Shown: piece by piece, positions 5,635 through 6,791 of the stretch
Position numbering within the stretch: position 1 is the first letter of the stretch
Layout of the letters: each line of letters starts with the position of its first letter
Assembly (NCBI GenBank): GCA_947253615.1
Contig: CAMYAA010000046.1
Coordinates: 1 to 6,791, forward strand
Reading direction: 5' to 3'
DNA from: an uncultured Sutterellaceae bacterium
GTDB lineage: Bacteria > Pseudomonadota > Gammaproteobacteria > Burkholderiales > Burkholderiaceae_F
DNA: 6,791 nt
Notes under the pieces: model-generated
What the model saw: the letters and a program-made list of their open reading frames with translations, nothing else
Told to the model about the DNA's origin: nothing
The model's database searches: none
Translations under genes and position numbers: made by a program

Positions 5635-6742
5635 ATGATTGATTATGTGATTCTCAAGGTTATCTGGTGGCTTTTCATCGGGGTCTTGCTCGTTGGCTTT
5701 GCCATCATGGATGGCCAGGATATGGGCGTAGGTAGTCTCCTTCCTTTCTTAGGTAAGAACGACAACGAACGTCGCATTATGATTAACTCCGTTGCTCCGC
5801 ACTGGGACGGTAACCAAGTTTGGTTATTAACCGGGGGTGGTGCCATGTTCGCCGCTTGGCCGATCATGTACGCAACGGCCTTCTCTGGCTTCTACTGGGC
5901 CATGTTAATCGTCCTTTTGGCTTTGATTCTTCGTCCTGTCGCTTTCGACTATCGTTCGAAGATTGAAAATCCGAAGTGGCGTAACCTCTGGGACTGGGCT
6001 TTGTTCATTGGTTCCTTTGTTCCCCCGATCATCTTCGGTGTGGCCTTCGGTAACCTCTTACAAGGCGTGCCTTTTGAAATTGACGCTACGGTTCGTCCGA
6101 TCTACACGGGTAACTTCTTCGGCTTATTAAATCCGTTTGGTTTACTCTGCGGCGTCGTTTCCTTGTGCATGATCCTCTTCCATGGGGCTAACTACTTGAG
6201 CCTTCGCTCCACGGGTGCTTTACAAGCTCGTGCGAAGTTAGTATCCACGGTGGCTGGTCTCTTGACGATCGTCTTGTTCGTCTTGGCCGGTATCTGGGTT
6301 TGGTACGGCATCGACGGCTATGTTGTCGTCTCGGGTCTTGACCCGGCTGGCCAGGCTACGCCTTTAGCGAAGACGGTTGAATTACAAGCCGGTGCTTGGT
6401 TCATCAACTTCATGAAGGTTCCTGCCCTCTGGATCGTTCCTGCTTTAGCGGTGGTTGGTGCTCTCTTAGGCGTCATCTTGAATCGTGCTGGCCGCTCTGG
6501 CTTAGCCATCTTATTCTCTGGTGTGACCTTATTGGGTATCATCTTGACCCCGTTAGTCGGCATGTTCCCCTTCATTCTCCCGTCCTCGACGATGCTCAAC
6601 GCTAGTTTGACGATGTGGGATGCGACGAGCTCGCAGTTAACGTTAGAAGTGATGTTCTTCGTTACGCTTCTCCTCTTACCGTGCGTTTTACTTTATACCG
6701 CTTGGGCGTATAAGGTATTCTCCGGCAAGCTCACGGAAAGCT
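5635..6742 (+). CDS. cydB: Cytochrome bd ubiquinol oxidase subunit II, 3' end cut by adapter
   Basis: Subunit II of the bd oxidase, the multi-span partner of CydA. The reading frame is open from ATG 5635 (AGGAG seven bases upstream) to the adapter junction, giving 369 genuine residues. E. coli CydB has 379, so only about ten C-terminal residues and the stop are missing. Motifs aligned with E. coli include MIDYVILKVIWWL at 1-13, Asp29 in DGQDMGVG, RRIMINSVAPHWDGNQVW near 46-63, RPVAFDYRSKIENP, GVAFGNLLQGVPF, and PSSTMLNASLTMWDATSSQL near the end. The residue before Asp29 is Gln28 where E. coli has Phe. The frame stays open through the adapter and would add a false tail starting SVSYTH. The window ends before any cydX or cydDC gene could be seen. 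Codon use avoids CTG and AAA. Confidence 0.97.
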
Positions 6743-6791
6743 CTGTCTCTTATACACATCTCCGAGCCCACGAGACCGTACTAGATCTCGT
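6743..6791 (-). other. Illumina Nextera i7-side adapter (library artefact)
   Basis: Mosaic end CTGTCTCTTATACACATCT (6743-6761), primer complement CCGAGCCCACGAGAC (6762-6776), index CGTACTAG (6777-6784) and the beginning of the P7 arm (6785-6791). It is the reverse complement of the structure at 1-46, with the same index. Genomic sequence ends at 6742, inside cydB. Confidence 0.98.

Noticed and set aside
6318..6605. Open frames on both strands within cydB, 69 and 93 codons long.
   Set aside because: The CydB frame is unambiguous here and aligns with E. coli CydB; the others are shadows.

Overview
The window looks like a short contig from a gut-type, microaerophilic or anaerobic proteobacterium. 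A betaproteobacterium of the Burkholderiales/Sutterellaceae kind is my best guess. The grounds are an E. coli-type long-Q-loop cydAB preceded by a CydP-like small subunit gene, a DUF3455 lipoprotein, a POR-type 2-oxoacid:ferredoxin oxidoreductase, roughly balanced GC content, and leucine codon use that largely avoids CTG. The taxonomic call is inference. Both ends of the contig are not genomic: bases 1-46 and 6743-6791 are Illumina Nextera i7-side adapter with the same 8-base index, so the outermost genes are cut off by library adapter.

Layout. On the minus strand, 399-47 (alpha subunit, N-terminal part) and 970-392 (gamma subunit) form the start of a 2-oxoacid:ferredoxin oxidoreductase operon, with an 8-base overlap between the genes. 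An AT-rich divergent intergenic region (971-1179) separates it from two plus-strand genes: a DUF3455 lipoprotein (1180-1698) and a DUF1801 protein (1845-2330). A strong, probably bidirectional terminator (2353-2388) follows. A minus-strand gene (3694-2447) encodes a PAS / degenerate AAA+ / Fis-HTH regulator. Across a 174-base divergent intergenic region lies the plus-strand cytochrome bd operon cydP-cydA-cydB (3869 to the adapter at 6743).

How the genes fit together. The cyd genes encode a high-affinity quinol oxidase. The por genes encode an oxygen-sensitive ferredoxin-reducing enzyme of anaerobic carbon metabolism. The regulator stands head-to-head with the cyd operon and carries a four-cysteine cluster in its PAS domain, so it is a plausible redox-responsive regulator of cyd. 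Its AAA+ domain looks like a sigma54 activator domain at first sight, but the GAFTGA loop is missing, the Walker B acidic pair is altered and the sensor II arginine is gone. It is therefore better described as a TyrR-like, sigma70-type regulator. This regulator-plus-cyd module is the most interesting part of the window. A second unexpected signal is a sharp change in codon use inside cydA at about codon 60-66.
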